Shown here piece by piece: positions 8,328-17,128 of a DNA stretch of 64,000 bases (positions are counted from its first letter, which is position 1; each line of letters starts with the position of its first letter). The notes below the pieces were generated by a model. The model was not told where the DNA came from. It searched no databases and worked only from the letters and a program-made list of their open reading frames with translations. The translations under genes and the position numbers were made by a program. This DNA is from Allobacillus halotolerans (GTDB taxonomy: Bacteria > Bacillota > Bacilli > Bacillales > Alkalibacillaceae): assembly GCF_028743495.1 (NCBI RefSeq), contig NZ_CP117968.1, one strand, 5' to 3'.

Positions 8328-8705
8328 TTATCCTTTTGTCTGATTTGAAGAACTGTTCATTTTTTCTTCCAACTCTTTGATACTATCTTCAATTTGCATT
8401 AAATGATTTTGTAAGCTTTCTTGATGGGGTTCAATGGTGTCTTTCCAACTCTCCACAGAAACTTTTATATCTTGGGAAAGGTCTTTCATCAACGCAGCGC
8501 CTTCACGAGAAGTTTTTGTAATTTGTTCTTTCAATCTCTTACCGTCTTCTTGTAGTTGATTTGCTAAATCCTTCAGTCGGCTGCTTTGATCTTTCACTTT
8601 TCCCCGAAACTCCTCACCAGAATTCGGAGCGGTTAATAAAGAGATCGATGCGCCAACAACACTACCGACTACAACACCAAATACAAGCGATTTTCCGTTT
8701 ACCAT
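8328..8705 (-). CDS. yhaH: YtxH-domain protein YhaH
   Basis: A 125-residue protein with an N-terminal glycine-zipper membrane helix (LVFGVVVGSVVGASISLL), then the YtxH hallmark LTAPNSGEEFRGKV and a long amphipathic coiled-coil tail. YtxH proteins are general-stress envelope proteins of unknown mechanism. Good ribosome site (AAAGGGG). Position between hpr and hit matches B. subtilis yhaH; trpP and serC, which sit here in B. subtilis, are absent. Confidence 0.85.
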   Translation of the reverse strand: MVNGKSLVFGVVVGSVVGASISLLTAPNSGEEFRGKVKDQSSRLKDLANQLQEDGKRLKEQITKTSREGAALMKDLSQDIKVSVESWKDTIEPHQESLQNHLMQIEDSIKELEEKMNSSSNQTKG

Positions 8706-8827
8706 ATTACCTAACCCCTTTCTTTTCTCACTGTCATTATATCATTTTTCCCGAGGTTGATTCGAAATAATCATCACATTCAGAAATGTTGTTTTAAAAA
8801 TGATGTATTTCATGACGACGAAAAAAT

Positions 8828-8860
8828 GGCTACCAAATTGTATACAACAACTTGGTAGTC
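8828..8860 (-). terminator. Terminator of hit
   Basis: GACTACCAAGTTGT pairs with ACAATTTGGTAGCC on the minus strand, followed there by a run of T residues. Confidence 0.75.
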
Positions 8861-8881
8861 ATTTTGCATGTCCTGTGTGAT

Positions 8882-9301
8882 TTATAGCGCTGAAGAGATT
8901 TTCTCTGCAAGCTGTTGCAGTTTCTCAGGTGTATAGTCATCATTATGTTGTTCCCAGCTTACCTTTAAGCCGTCATTTTCGTCAAAACGAGGTAAGAAGT
9001 GTAAATGAAAATGAAAAACACTTTGGTCGGCGAAAGAACCATTGTTGTTTACTAAATTCATTCCTTTTGGATTGAATGCTTCTTTGATGCCGTTCGCAAT
9101 TTTGGGCGCAACTTTAAATAAATCGGAGGCTGTTTTTTCATCCATTTCATAAATGTTTTCGTAATGCTTTTTAGGAATTAATAAGACATGACCTTCTGTA
9201 ACTTGTCCGATATCCATGAAAGCATAGACGTATTCATCTTCATAAACCTTTGCCGATGGTAGTTCGCCATCGATAATTTTGCAAAAAATACAATCAGACA
9301 T
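8882..9301 (-). CDS. hit: HIT-family (HINT-like) nucleotide hydrolase/transferase
   Basis: A 139-residue protein with the histidine-triad motif HFHLHFLPR at about residues 96-104, the N-terminal zinc-type CIFCKI and the conserved segments YVYAFMDIGQVTEGHVLLIPKKH. Proteins of this type act on AMP-linked phosphoramidates; the cellular substrate in Bacillus is unclear. Ribosome site GGAGG precedes the ATG. It is divergent from ecsA as in B. subtilis. Confidence 0.95.
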   Translation of the reverse strand: MSDCIFCKIIDGELPSAKVYEDEYVYAFMDIGQVTEGHVLLIPKKHYENIYEMDEKTASDLFKVAPKIANGIKEAFNPKGMNLVNNNGSFADQSVFHFHLHFLPRFDENDGLKVSWEQHNDDYTPEKLQQLAEKISSAL

Positions 9302-9445
9302 GAAACTCCTCCTTATTAATTATCTACTTTTATTGTAGCGTAACTCATTGTCGAATGACAGGAGAAAAACACATATTTATCAAAAGCGTATTAATTTTTG
9401 TTATGATGGAGGAAGATAGTTTGTGTGGAGAAGTGAGGGATTTAG

Positions 9446-10183
9446 TTGGAAGAATTGTTGCGGATTGAGAATTTAGTTGGCGGCTACACGAGAGACGATG
9501 TGTTGCATGGCCTGTCCTTTCATGTAAAAAAAGGTGAAGTTGTTGGTTTGATCGGTTTGAATGGAGCTGGAAAGAGTACAACGATTAAACATATTATCGG
9601 TTTGATGACACCTAAGCAAGGTAGCATCGAAATAAATGGGCAGACAATCCAGGATGATTTAGAAACGTATCGACGAGAGTTTGCCTACATACCTGAGATG
9701 CCTATGCTTTATGAAGAATTGACATTGGATGAACATTTGCATTTAACGGGAATGGCTTATGGATTAGATAAGGAAACATATGATGAGCGGGTAGGCTTTT
9801 TGTTGAAGGAATTCCGGTTAGAGTCTAAACGAAATTGGTTTCCGGTGCATTTTTCCAAGGGGATGCGCCAAAAAGTGATGATTATGTGCGCTTTTTTGGT
9901 TAATCCTTCCCTTTATATTGTGGACGAGCCGTTTGTCGGCTTAGATCCTTTAGGAATTCAGTCTTATTTAGATACGATGAATGAAATGAAGGAGCAGGGA
10001 GCGGGTGTCTTAATGTCGACACATATTTTAGCAACCGCTGAGCGTTACTGTGATCGGTTCATTATCTTGCATGATGGGAAGATTCGTGCGAGCGGCACAC
10101 TAAAGGAATTGCAAGATGAGTTTATAATGCCGGGTGCTAGTTTGGATGATCTCTATGTACGTTTAACGAGAGACGAGGGATAA
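9446..10183 (+). CDS. ecsA: ABC transporter ATP-binding protein EcsA
   Basis: EcsA is the ATPase of the Ecs transporter, needed for intramembrane proteolysis of RsiW by RasP and for normal secretion and competence. Seen here: Walker A (GLNGAGKSTT), HFSKGMRQKVMI as an ABC signature variant, and Walker B (LYIVDEPFVGLDPLG). The start is TTG with GTGAGGGA upstream. ecsB follows one base after its stop codon. The signature SKGMRQK in place of LSGGQ is usual for this subfamily. Confidence 0.95.
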   Translation: MEELLRIENLVGGYTRDDVLHGLSFHVKKGEVVGLIGLNGAGKSTTIKHIIGLMTPKQGSIEINGQTIQDDLETYRREFAYIPEMPMLYEELTLDEHLHLTGMAYGLDKETYDERVGFLLKEFRLESKRNWFPVHFSKGMRQKVMIMCAFLVNPSLYIVDEPFVGLDPLGIQSYLDTMNEMKEQGAGVLMSTHILATAERYCDRFIILHDGKIRASGTLKELQDEFIMPGASLDDLYVRLTRDEG

Positions 10184-10184
10184 G

Positions 10185-11411
10185 ATGAACACCAATCAGT
10201 TATGGAAGGAACGATTCAATCAACATATAAAAATGCTAAGCCGTTATCTGAAGCTGATGTTCAATGACCATTTAGCATTTGCGCTAATATTTTTTGTAGC
10301 GGCTTTTGCTTACTTTTATCAGCAATGGTTGCAAACAGTTCCGCCAGATTTTCCAGTCGAGTGGATTATGGCCATTATATTTGGATTCTTAGTCACATTC
10401 AGTTCCGTCCGCACATTTTTGAGACAAGCTGATGAAGTGTTTTTGCTACCTATCGAAAATGAGATGAAGCCATATATAAGAAATGGTTTTATCTACAGTT
10501 TAGTGATTCAAAGTTACTGGATTGCTCTCTTTTTATTTGCCTTAACGCCACTGTTGATGGTTGTCAAAGCGGATATTACCATTGGTCGAGTGTTGGTGTT
10601 GTTTGCATTCTTTATTGTTTTGAAAATAGGCAATTTATTTGCAGGCTGGTTTACTCAAAAAACACGTGATACATCTTATCATTATCTTGATTACGGTGTA
10701 CGTTTAGTCACCAATATATTACTAATATTTTTTGTCGTGTCTGAAATTTGGCTTCTAGCTGCTGTTGCGGTAATCGTGTTTATCGGCATCATGTTGGTTC
10801 ACTATTTTCAAGTCAATGTAAAAAATAGTTTTCCGTGGGATTTATTGATTGAGAAAGAAGAAGAAAAACTTCAGTTCTTCTACCGGATGGCCAACCTTTC
10901 AACGGATGTGCCGAATTTAAAGCAAAAGCCCAAGAAACGTCATTGGCTCGTACGTTTAGTCACAAGTTCACTATCTTTTAAGCAAGAGCAAAGTTTTTTC
11001 TATTTATATAGTATTACCTTTTTGAGAAGCCGAGACTATTTTGGAATGTACTTTCGATTAATTCTTTTATCGATCTTCTTCGTTTATTGGATTCCACTAT
11101 TCTGGGGAAAGATTTTCTTTAGCCTTTTATTGTTATTCGTCAGTGGATTTCAGTTCATAACGATTTATCACCACCATAAAGGGCTGGATTGGATTAAACT
11201 CTATCCAGTGTCTGAAACTGTGCGAAAAAAAGCAATCCATCAACTGATTTTATTGTTAATGATCATTCAAATTCTAGTGATTTTCCCTGTTTACATTTGG
11301 TTTGGGAATATCGGGAATGCATTGATTTTTACTGGTTTGGCCATCGTATTAACCATTTTGTTTGAAACATTTTATTTAAAAAATCGAATGAACCGAATGA
11401 GTGATTCTTAA
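10185..11411 (+). CDS. ecsB: ABC transporter permease EcsB
   Basis: A 408-residue polytopic membrane protein with the EcsB N-terminus (LWKERFNQHIKMLSRYLKLMFNDHLAF, given as a landmark in part) and about eight to ten hydrophobic segments. It partners EcsA. A strong terminator follows directly, so the operon here is ecsAB only; ecsC, the third gene in B. subtilis, is missing. Confidence 0.93.
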   Translation: MNTNQLWKERFNQHIKMLSRYLKLMFNDHLAFALIFFVAAFAYFYQQWLQTVPPDFPVEWIMAIIFGFLVTFSSVRTFLRQADEVFLLPIENEMKPYIRNGFIYSLVIQSYWIALFLFALTPLLMVVKADITIGRVLVLFAFFIVLKIGNLFAGWFTQKTRDTSYHYLDYGVRLVTNILLIFFVVSEIWLLAAVAVIVFIGIMLVHYFQVNVKNSFPWDLLIEKEEEKLQFFYRMANLSTDVPNLKQKPKKRHWLVRLVTSSLSFKQEQSFFYLYSITFLRSRDYFGMYFRLILLSIFFVYWIPLFWGKIFFSLLLLFVSGFQFITIYHHHKGLDWIKLYPVSETVRKKAIHQLILLLMIIQILVIFPVYIWFGNIGNALIFTGLAIVLTILFETFYLKNRMNRMSDS

Positions 11412-11414
11412 ATG

Positions 11415-11459
11415 AAACTGCAAACGTGTCTTCAAGGTGAAGACCGTTTGCAGTTTTTT
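11415..11459 (+). terminator. Terminator of ecsAB
   Basis: AACTGCAAACG (about 11416-11426) pairs with CGTTTGCAGTT, with an inner GTCTTC/GAAGAC stem, then TTTTTT. Confidence 0.9.
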
Positions 11460-11613
11460 GATTTCTGATCCATGAGCACTAATATTGTTCTGGAACTCCT
11501 CTTATGAAAAAACTTAATTGGTGGAACCTCTATCCAGTTTGTCCGCACACGATTTGGGGAAGGAAATTAAACATCTTAGAAATTTCGCAAATCTTCTCGT
11601 TGGGGGTTCATGG

Positions 11614-12861
11614 ATGGACAAAAACAGAAAGACTTTCAGAGAACTCATAAAAGAAAAAGCGAAAGCAATAGGACCAGGTGCACTCATCGCAGCATCCTTC
11701 ATAGGTCCTGGAACTGTTTCAACGGCAACTGAAGCAGGAGCCTCATTTGGTTATGCCCTCATCTGGGCAATTGTATTTTCGATTATCACAACGATATTTT
11801 TACAAGAAATGGCCGCTCGTCTCGGCGTTGTATCGGGTAATGGTCTTGGAGAAGCCATCCGGGATCAATTTGAAAGACCGTTTCTAAAATATAGTGTGGT
11901 CATTGTAATAGGGTTTTCAATCGGTGTCGGTTGTGCAGCGTACTTAGCCGGTGATTTGACAGGTGGTGCCCTTGGGATATCCATGATGACTGGTATTCCG
12001 CAAAATTATATTGCACCTGTGATAGGTGGCATCATTTTGATTCTTTGTTTAACAGGCAGTTATAAACGGTTTGAAAAAATATTAGTCACATTAATTGCCA
12101 TCATGAGTGTGACCTTTTTGACTACCATGATTGTGATTCAACCAGATTTATCAGAAGTATTTCAGGGGGCATTTGTTCCATCAATCCCATCTGGTTCCAT
12201 TGTTGTGATTGTTGCATTGATTGGTACGACAGTTGTTCCTTACAATCTTTTTATGCATGCTTCCAGTGCAAAGGAAAAATGGAAGAGTCCTGATGATTTA
12301 AAAAAGGCTAGATGGGATGTTTTATTGACGATTAGTATTGGTGGTTTAATTACGATTGCGATTATGGTAACAGCAGGTGCGATTATTCGTGGGACTGAAG
12401 AGGCAGGAATTGAAGCACTCGCGACTGCATTAGAGCCAACACTCGGTAGTTGGGCCAGTGTATTTATAAGCATTGGCATGTTGGCTGCAGGTTTTTCATC
12501 GGCAATGGCTTCCCCGCTTGGAGCAGCTTATACAATAGGTGGCCTGACGAAATGGGGGACAAGCTTTGACCACTGGCAGTTTAAAGCAATATTTTCTACT
12601 GTGATCAGTATTGGAATTATCACTTCAGCAATCGGATTCGAACCGATGCAACTGATTCTGACTGCACAAGCATTAAATGGATTAATTTTACCAATCATAG
12701 CAATTTCGTTGTTGATTGTTGTGAATAACAAGAATGTCATGGGTAAGCACGTCAATTCCTTGAAGTTAAATATGATTGGCGGAGCGATTGTCGTTATCGT
12801 CAGTGGTCTTGGAATTTACAGTTTGGTTGATGCGGTTTCTTCATTCATGAATACAGTTTAA
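11614..12861 (+). CDS. Nramp-related transporter with altered metal-binding motifs
   Basis: A 415-residue protein with about eleven membrane helices and the Nramp/LeuT fold pattern. The ATG at 11614 follows GGGGG at seven nucleotides; the frame is open 32 codons further upstream but without a ribosome site. Canonical Nramp proteins bind manganese or iron through DPGN in helix 1 and MPHN in helix 6. Here the equivalents are GPGT (about residues 31-34) and VPYN (about 208-211), so the metal-binding Asp, Met and His are gone. It may belong to a YcsG-like branch with another substrate. Substrate not assigned. Confidence 0.8.
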   Translation: MDKNRKTFRELIKEKAKAIGPGALIAASFIGPGTVSTATEAGASFGYALIWAIVFSIITTIFLQEMAARLGVVSGNGLGEAIRDQFERPFLKYSVVIVIGFSIGVGCAAYLAGDLTGGALGISMMTGIPQNYIAPVIGGIILILCLTGSYKRFEKILVTLIAIMSVTFLTTMIVIQPDLSEVFQGAFVPSIPSGSIVVIVALIGTTVVPYNLFMHASSAKEKWKSPDDLKKARWDVLLTISIGGLITIAIMVTAGAIIRGTEEAGIEALATALEPTLGSWASVFISIGMLAAGFSSAMASPLGAAYTIGGLTKWGTSFDHWQFKAIFSTVISIGIITSAIGFEPMQLILTAQALNGLILPIIAISLLIVVNNKNVMGKHVNSLKLNMIGGAIVVIVSGLGIYSLVDAVSSFMNTV

Positions 12862-12889
12862 TGACTGAGCTCAATCAATTATCCGAATT

Positions 12890-12926
12890 TGCGCACTTAC
12901 AGTTCGATGTAAGTGTGCATTTTTTG
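12890..12926 (+). terminator. Terminator of the Nramp-related gene
   Basis: TGCGCACTTACA pairs with TGTAAGTGTGCA (one mismatch), followed by TTTTTT. Confidence 0.85.
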
Positions 12927-13032
12927 TGTGAATAACATTTTGATCCTTTAATGCGTTCTTATACGGAAGTTCACAAAGTGGCCGTTTAGTGATAAAATCG
13001 TCAAGGTTTCGTATAAAGGGAGCAGGATAGAA

Positions 13033-13890
13033 ATGATAGAACGAAAGAGAAGAACAACATCAAAAAATTATTTGGAACAAATGATTTATGTCATTATAGG
13101 GTCATTTATTGTCTCGTTTGCATATAATGGTTTTTTACTGCCGAACTATATTGCTGCAGGTGGCGTGAGTGGGATCAGTACAATTACGGAAGCGCTATTT
13201 GAATTAGAACCAGCTTATGTGATTTGGGGCATTAATATCCCGATTCTCATCACATCATATTTTTTATTGGGAAGAGCGGCTACATTCCGTTCACTTGTTG
13301 GCTCATTGGTATTGCCTTTCTTCGTATTTTTGTCGAGAAATATTGAACCATTTGCGACAGATCCACTTTTAGCAGGCCTTTTCGGTGGGTTAGGTGTCGG
13401 TATCGGTTTAGGAATTGTATTTTTGGGCGACGCATCAACGGGAGGAACGTCGTTGATCGCTCAGTTCATTCACAAATTTACGAATCTATCACTTGGTGCA
13501 AGTCTAGCAATCATTGATGGGTTAATCGTCATCACAGCCATGATCGTGTTTGATATTGAACTCGGTCTGTATGCATTGATTGGACTTTACTTGACGAGTA
13601 AGTCTATTGATCTCATTCAAACAGGCTTTAGCCGGTCGAAGGCAACATTCATTATTTCGGATGAGTATTTGGATGTTCAAGAAGCGATTTATACGCGTGT
13701 CGATCGTGGAGTGACACGTATCACTGCGCAAGGTGGCTTTACAGAGGATCAACGGCCTATATTAATGTGTGTCGTGAATCATAATGAAATTGCTGCGTTA
13801 AAACGCACCATTAGAGCTGTCGACCCGAAAGCTTTTGTCATTGTGATGGATTCATCAGAAGTCTTAGGCCAAGGATTCCAAGTTGAATAA
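13033..13890 (+). CDS. YitT-family membrane protein (DUF161 + DUF2179)
   Basis: A 285-residue protein with about six N-terminal helices, the family signatures GFLLPNYIAAGGVSGIS and GDASTGGTSLIAQ, and a soluble C-terminal DUF2179 domain (FIISDEYLDVQEAIY ... DPKAFVIVMDSSEVLGQGF, in parts). YitT proteins are common in Firmicutes in several paralogues; the transported substrate is not established. Another paralogue begins at 63639. Shares a terminator with the convergent amidohydrolase gene. Confidence 0.88.
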   Translation: MIERKRRTTSKNYLEQMIYVIIGSFIVSFAYNGFLLPNYIAAGGVSGISTITEALFELEPAYVIWGINIPILITSYFLLGRAATFRSLVGSLVLPFFVFLSRNIEPFATDPLLAGLFGGLGVGIGLGIVFLGDASTGGTSLIAQFIHKFTNLSLGASLAIIDGLIVITAMIVFDIELGLYALIGLYLTSKSIDLIQTGFSRSKATFIISDEYLDVQEAIYTRVDRGVTRITAQGGFTEDQRPILMCVVNHNEIAALKRTIRAVDPKAFVIVMDSSEVLGQGFQVE

Positions 13891-13901
13891 TGGATAAGTA
13901 G

Positions 13902-13951
13902 AAAAATAGACGCGAACAAAGATGAACAATCTTCGTTCGCGTCTATTTTAA
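13902..13951. terminator. Bidirectional terminator between yitT-type gene and amidohydrolase gene
   Basis: AAAATAGACGCGAAC pairs with GTTCGCGTCTATTTT around an inner AAGAT/ATCTT stem; A and T tracts on both sides serve both convergent genes. Confidence 0.9.
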
Positions 13952-13957
13952 TAATAC

Positions 13958-15130
13958 TTACTTTTCTTGAGCCTTTCGGTAGCCATGCAGTAATGCTTTC
14001 GCTGCTATAGGTAATGCTCTTTCATCGATATCGAATTTTGGATGATGATGTGGGTAGGCTTCCCGGCCTTCAATCTTTGCTCCAGTAAAGAAATAGGCAC
14101 CAGGACGTTCTTGTAAGAAATAGGAAAAGTCTTCGCCGCCCATCACAGGAATAATCTCATATGCTTCTTTTACGCCAGGTATTTCAGTGCCTTCTTCAAT
14201 ATAATAATTGGCTTCTTCCACATGGTTAATGACAGGAGGATAGCCTTTGACATAGTTTAGTTCATAGTCAGCACCGTAGCTTAATGCGATTCCTTTTAAG
14301 ATGGCATGCATTTCTTCGATGACTTGTGTTTGAACATCCTCATCTAAATAACGAACCGTTCCAGTTAGACGAGCTGAGTCAGCGATCACATTAAAGGTCG
14401 ATCCCGCATGAACTTCACCAAGGGTGAGAACGGCTGCTTTTAATGGATCAATTCGGCGGCTGACGATTTGTTGCAATTCGACGATTGCTTGGCCAGCCAT
14501 GACGATCGCATCTTTGGTTTGGTGTGGCATTGCGCCATGACCGCCCCTGCCTTGGATAGTAATTTCAAAACGATCGGCTCCAGCCATAAAAACACTTTTC
14601 GAAGATTCAATCGCATGAACGGGTGTTGTTGCCCAAAGATGAGTGCCAAATATCACATCTACACCATCAAGCGCTCCATCTTCAATCATTGGTTTTGCTC
14701 CGCCTGGTTCTAATTCTTCAGCAGGTTGATGAATTAGAGTTAATGTTCCTGGAAGTTCATCCTGAAAAGGAAGGACAGCTTCTGCAACTGCCAGTAACGT
14801 TGCCGTATGACCGTCATGGCCACAAGCGTGCATCACACCGTCACGTTTAGATTTGTAAGGTACATCATTTTCTTCTTGAATCGGTAATGCATCAAAGTCA
14901 GCTCTTAAAGCGATGTTTTTACCTGGTTTCCCACCTTGAATGGTTCCGATAATGCCATATCCACCGACATTTTTTCGGTAAGGAATCCCAAGTTTGTCAT
15001 AACGATTCGCAATAAAGGCAGCGGTTTCTTTTTCTTCAAAAGATAATTCAGGATGTTGATGTAAGTAACGACGATCTTCCACCATTTGATCTGCCAACTG
15101 ATCAATCTTTTCGTAAACCTGATTCCACAC
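13958..15130 (-). CDS. yhaA: M20-family amidohydrolase (YhaA-like N-acyl amino acid deacylase)
   Basis: A 390-residue metal-dependent amidohydrolase of the HipO/YxeP group, which cleaves N-acyl amino acids. Metal-site motifs seen: HACGHDGHTA, HQPAEELEPGG, HLWATTP, and near the C-terminus GGEDFSYF and the terminal HHPKFDIDE. GGGGAG nine nucleotides upstream selects the GTG at 15130; the frame runs six codons further. It occupies the yhaA position of B. subtilis (after ecs, before the hmoB-pbpF block), hence the symbol. Natural substrate unknown. Confidence 0.85.
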   Translation of the reverse strand: MWNQVYEKIDQLADQMVEDRRYLHQHPELSFEEKETAAFIANRYDKLGIPYRKNVGGYGIIGTIQGGKPGKNIALRADFDALPIQEENDVPYKSKRDGVMHACGHDGHTATLLAVAEAVLPFQDELPGTLTLIHQPAEELEPGGAKPMIEDGALDGVDVIFGTHLWATTPVHAIESSKSVFMAGADRFEITIQGRGGHGAMPHQTKDAIVMAGQAIVELQQIVSRRIDPLKAAVLTLGEVHAGSTFNVIADSARLTGTVRYLDEDVQTQVIEEMHAILKGIALSYGADYELNYVKGYPPVINHVEEANYYIEEGTEIPGVKEAYEIIPVMGGEDFSYFLQERPGAYFFTGAKIEGREAYPHHHPKFDIDERALPIAAKALLHGYRKAQEK

Positions 15131-15148
15131 ATCATTCACTCCCCACAC

Positions 15149-15164
15149 ACTATTTATAAATAGT
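15149..15164 (-). promoter_or_regulatory. 16-bp palindrome upstream of the amidohydrolase gene
   Basis: ACTATTTATAAATAGT is a perfect dyad 18 nt upstream of the start codon and overlaps a TATACT that could serve as the -10 box on the minus strand. An operator role is an inference from position. Confidence 0.35.
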
Positions 15165-15302
15165 ATATCAGACGAGGGAAGAACTTAGAAAAGGATTTTT
15201 TTATTCGAGGCTTGTCATAGGCTAGCTCGTAGTCAGTTAGATGGTTAAAAATCGTGAGGGGAGTTAGCCGCGTCTGCGCTAAGTGAATGTTGAGAGATTA
15301 AA

Positions 15303-15500
15303 AACCCTGAAGCGGACGTGATTAACCCTGAAGGAATAGCAAAAAACCCTGAAGCGGAAGTGGTTAACCCTGAAGGAATAGCAAAAAATCCTGAAGCAGA
15401 CGTGATTAACCCTTAAGGAGTAGCAAAAAACCCTGAAGCAGACGTGATTAACCCTGAAGGAATAGCAAAAAACCCTGAAGCCAACTCAATTAACCCTGAA
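15303..15500. repeat. Tandem array, 42-bp period built of two related 21-bp halves
   Basis: Five starts of CCTGAAGC occur exactly 42 bp apart (15305, 15347, 15389, 15431, 15473), and AACCCTGAAG also recurs at the half-period of 21 bp. One frame would encode NPEADVINPEGIAK repeats, but a TAA interrupts it in one unit and there is no upstream start, so I treat it as non-coding. The rest of 15165-15638 holds only the ferritin terminator. Confidence 0.85.
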
Positions 15501-15571
15501 GATTACAAAATAAATCACAAACTAACGATTAATTATTATTCGGAAATCGAAAAAAGTTACGTAGCACACAA

Positions 15572-15615
15572 AGTTACCCCTGTACATGGTTGCGACTACC
15601 ACGCACAGGGGTTGA
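15572..15615 (-). terminator. Probable terminator of the ferritin-like gene
   Basis: ACCCCTGT (15576-15583) pairs with ACAGGGGT (15605-15612) across a loop that can fold further. The downstream T-run on the minus strand is weak (AACTTTGTG). Confidence 0.5.
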
Positions 15616-15638
15616 ACAGTTCTTATTAATTAAAAAAA

Positions 15639-16073
15639 TTAACTAAGTCGAGGGTCTTCTAATAAGCGTTGCATTTCTTCTTTGTGACCTGTTTCATCAG
15701 CAATGAAATCTTCCAGTGTAACGACTAATTCCGTGTACCCAAGTTCCTCTGCTTGCTTCTTACGTTCTTCATACCGTTCAATTGTATCTTTTTCATTTTG
15801 TAACGCTTCTTCAAGCATCTCTTTTACGTCAGTCAGTTGCTTAACTTTAGCTGGAGTGGTGGTCGGTGTGCCGCCTAGCGTCTTAATCTTTTCAGATAAA
15901 TATAATGCGTGTCCGATCTCATCAGTGCTTTCTTCTTGGAAAAAAGGCTTTAAAACTTGTCGGTACATACCAGAAACAACTGCCGCATTATAAGTATACA
16001 TAATGACTGCTGCATATTCGTGCGCTAAATCATCATTCAATCCGTCGATTAATTTCTGTACATTTTGGTCCAA
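15639..16073 (-). CDS. Ferritin-like domain protein (bacterioferritin/Dps-like)
   Basis: A 144-residue four-helix protein with the di-iron pattern of ferritin-like proteins: HEYAAVIMYTYN, EESTDEIGHALYLSEKI and DETGHKEEM, each supplying Glu and ExxH ligands. Such proteins store iron or detoxify peroxide. The start is TTG with AAAGGATGA upstream. It is divergent from the liaFSR operon with about 210 bp between them. The exact subfamily cannot be settled by eye. Confidence 0.8.
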   Translation of the reverse strand: MDQNVQKLIDGLNDDLAHEYAAVIMYTYNAAVVSGMYRQVLKPFFQEESTDEIGHALYLSEKIKTLGGTPTTTPAKVKQLTDVKEMLEEALQNEKDTIERYEERKKQAEELGYTELVVTLEDFIADETGHKEEMQRLLEDPRLS

Positions 16074-16283
16074 ACAAAATCATCCTTTCTGGAAAAATTA
16101 CTATATTACTTATATACCCTTTGAAATTTGTATTAAACAATGAATCAGCCTCAAGACGGAGAGGAAAACAACCTAAAGAATGTAGGCACGCTATGAATTT
16201 TCTTATAAGATGAAGATAATTAAATTTGTAACTATTCAAACAATAATTAAGCGGCTATAATCAAATCATAAGTAGGTGGAAAA

Positions 16284-17117
16284 ATGTATACATTCTTTAA
16301 GTGGATGTTTTCTTTATTTTTAATATTTATTGGCGTAGCTTTAGTTCTACGAAATCTCGACATTATTTCCCTGGAAATATTCGACGAAATTTGGGGTGCT
16401 TGGCCACTACTCGTCGTATTATTCGGGCTGATTTCCTTCATACACTCATTTCAGGCTCATAAATTTGGTAGTTGGAAGGTTGGTTCATTTCTCATCATAT
16501 TCGGTGGTTTGCTTTTTGCCGGAAATTACAACTATATCGATTTTAAGTTTTGGGATATCTGGCATTTATGGCCTTTGATTATCGTGTATATCGGTGCTTC
16601 GATGTTACTTGAGAATAAAGGGGCCCATGTAGAAGTGAATATGCCGAAGAAGGATAAGAAGATTAAAGAAAGTGTTACCTCTCATCAGCAACAAGACGAC
16701 AGTCTGAATTATTCTAGAGAGAAAGAAAAAAAGCAAAAAGTGAAATATGCTCAAAAATCCAATCAATTAATCGCAGACCGTAGCTTCAGTAGGGATAATT
16801 GGGAGGTCCAATCGATGAGCTTAAAAACGGGTATTGGAAATCTCTACTTTGATTTTTCAAAAGCCTATATTCCTGACCAAGAGTCGAAGATTATATTGAA
16901 GGGCTATATAGCGGACATTCAGATGAAAATACCGGAGGAGATTCCTGTGAAAATTTATTCGAAAATATCGATTGGAGAGACGCGTGTTGGCGATGAAGAT
17001 CAATCCGGATTCAGCAATTCAATTGCGTATAAAACCGAAGACTATGATCAGGCAACACGGAAGCTAAATATCGTGATGAACTATCAAATCGGCGATATTC
17101 AAGTCGTTTTTGTCTAG
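16284..17117 (+). CDS. liaF: LiaF, membrane inhibitor of the LiaRS system
   Basis: A 277-residue protein with four N-terminal membrane helices (LiaI/LiaF-type repeats FGLISF and FLIIFGGLLFAG), a charged linker and a C-terminal cell-wall-active-antibiotics-response domain ending in IGDIQVVFV. In Bacillus LiaF keeps the sensor LiaS in the off state. AGGTGG precedes the ATG. It is first in a tight liaF-liaS-liaR operon; liaI and liaH, the usual main targets, are not in this window. Confidence 0.92.
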   Translation: MYTFFKWMFSLFLIFIGVALVLRNLDIISLEIFDEIWGAWPLLVVLFGLISFIHSFQAHKFGSWKVGSFLIIFGGLLFAGNYNYIDFKFWDIWHLWPLIIVYIGASMLLENKGAHVEVNMPKKDKKIKESVTSHQQQDDSLNYSREKEKKQKVKYAQKSNQLIADRSFSRDNWEVQSMSLKTGIGNLYFDFSKAYIPDQESKIILKGYIADIQMKIPEEIPVKIYSKISIGETRVGDEDQSGFSNSIAYKTEDYDQATRKLNIVMNYQIGDIQVVFV

Positions 17118-17128
17118 GGGATGGAAGC

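Noticed and set aside
11504..11650. Possible 48-residue upstream ORF (MKKLNWWNLYP...) or leader/riboswitch before the Nramp-like gene
   Set aside because: The ATG has only a poor ribosome site and overlaps the gene start; no known riboswitch pattern could be recognised by eye.
15149..15164. Strong operator claim for the palindrome before yhaA
   Set aside because: It is A+T-only in its centre and overlaps a probable -10 box, so chance symmetry is likely; kept only as a low-confidence site.
15444..15629. 61-residue ORF inside the 42-bp array
   Set aside because: It starts at an internal GTG of a repeat unit without a ribosome site, and the upstream repeat frame is broken by TAA.
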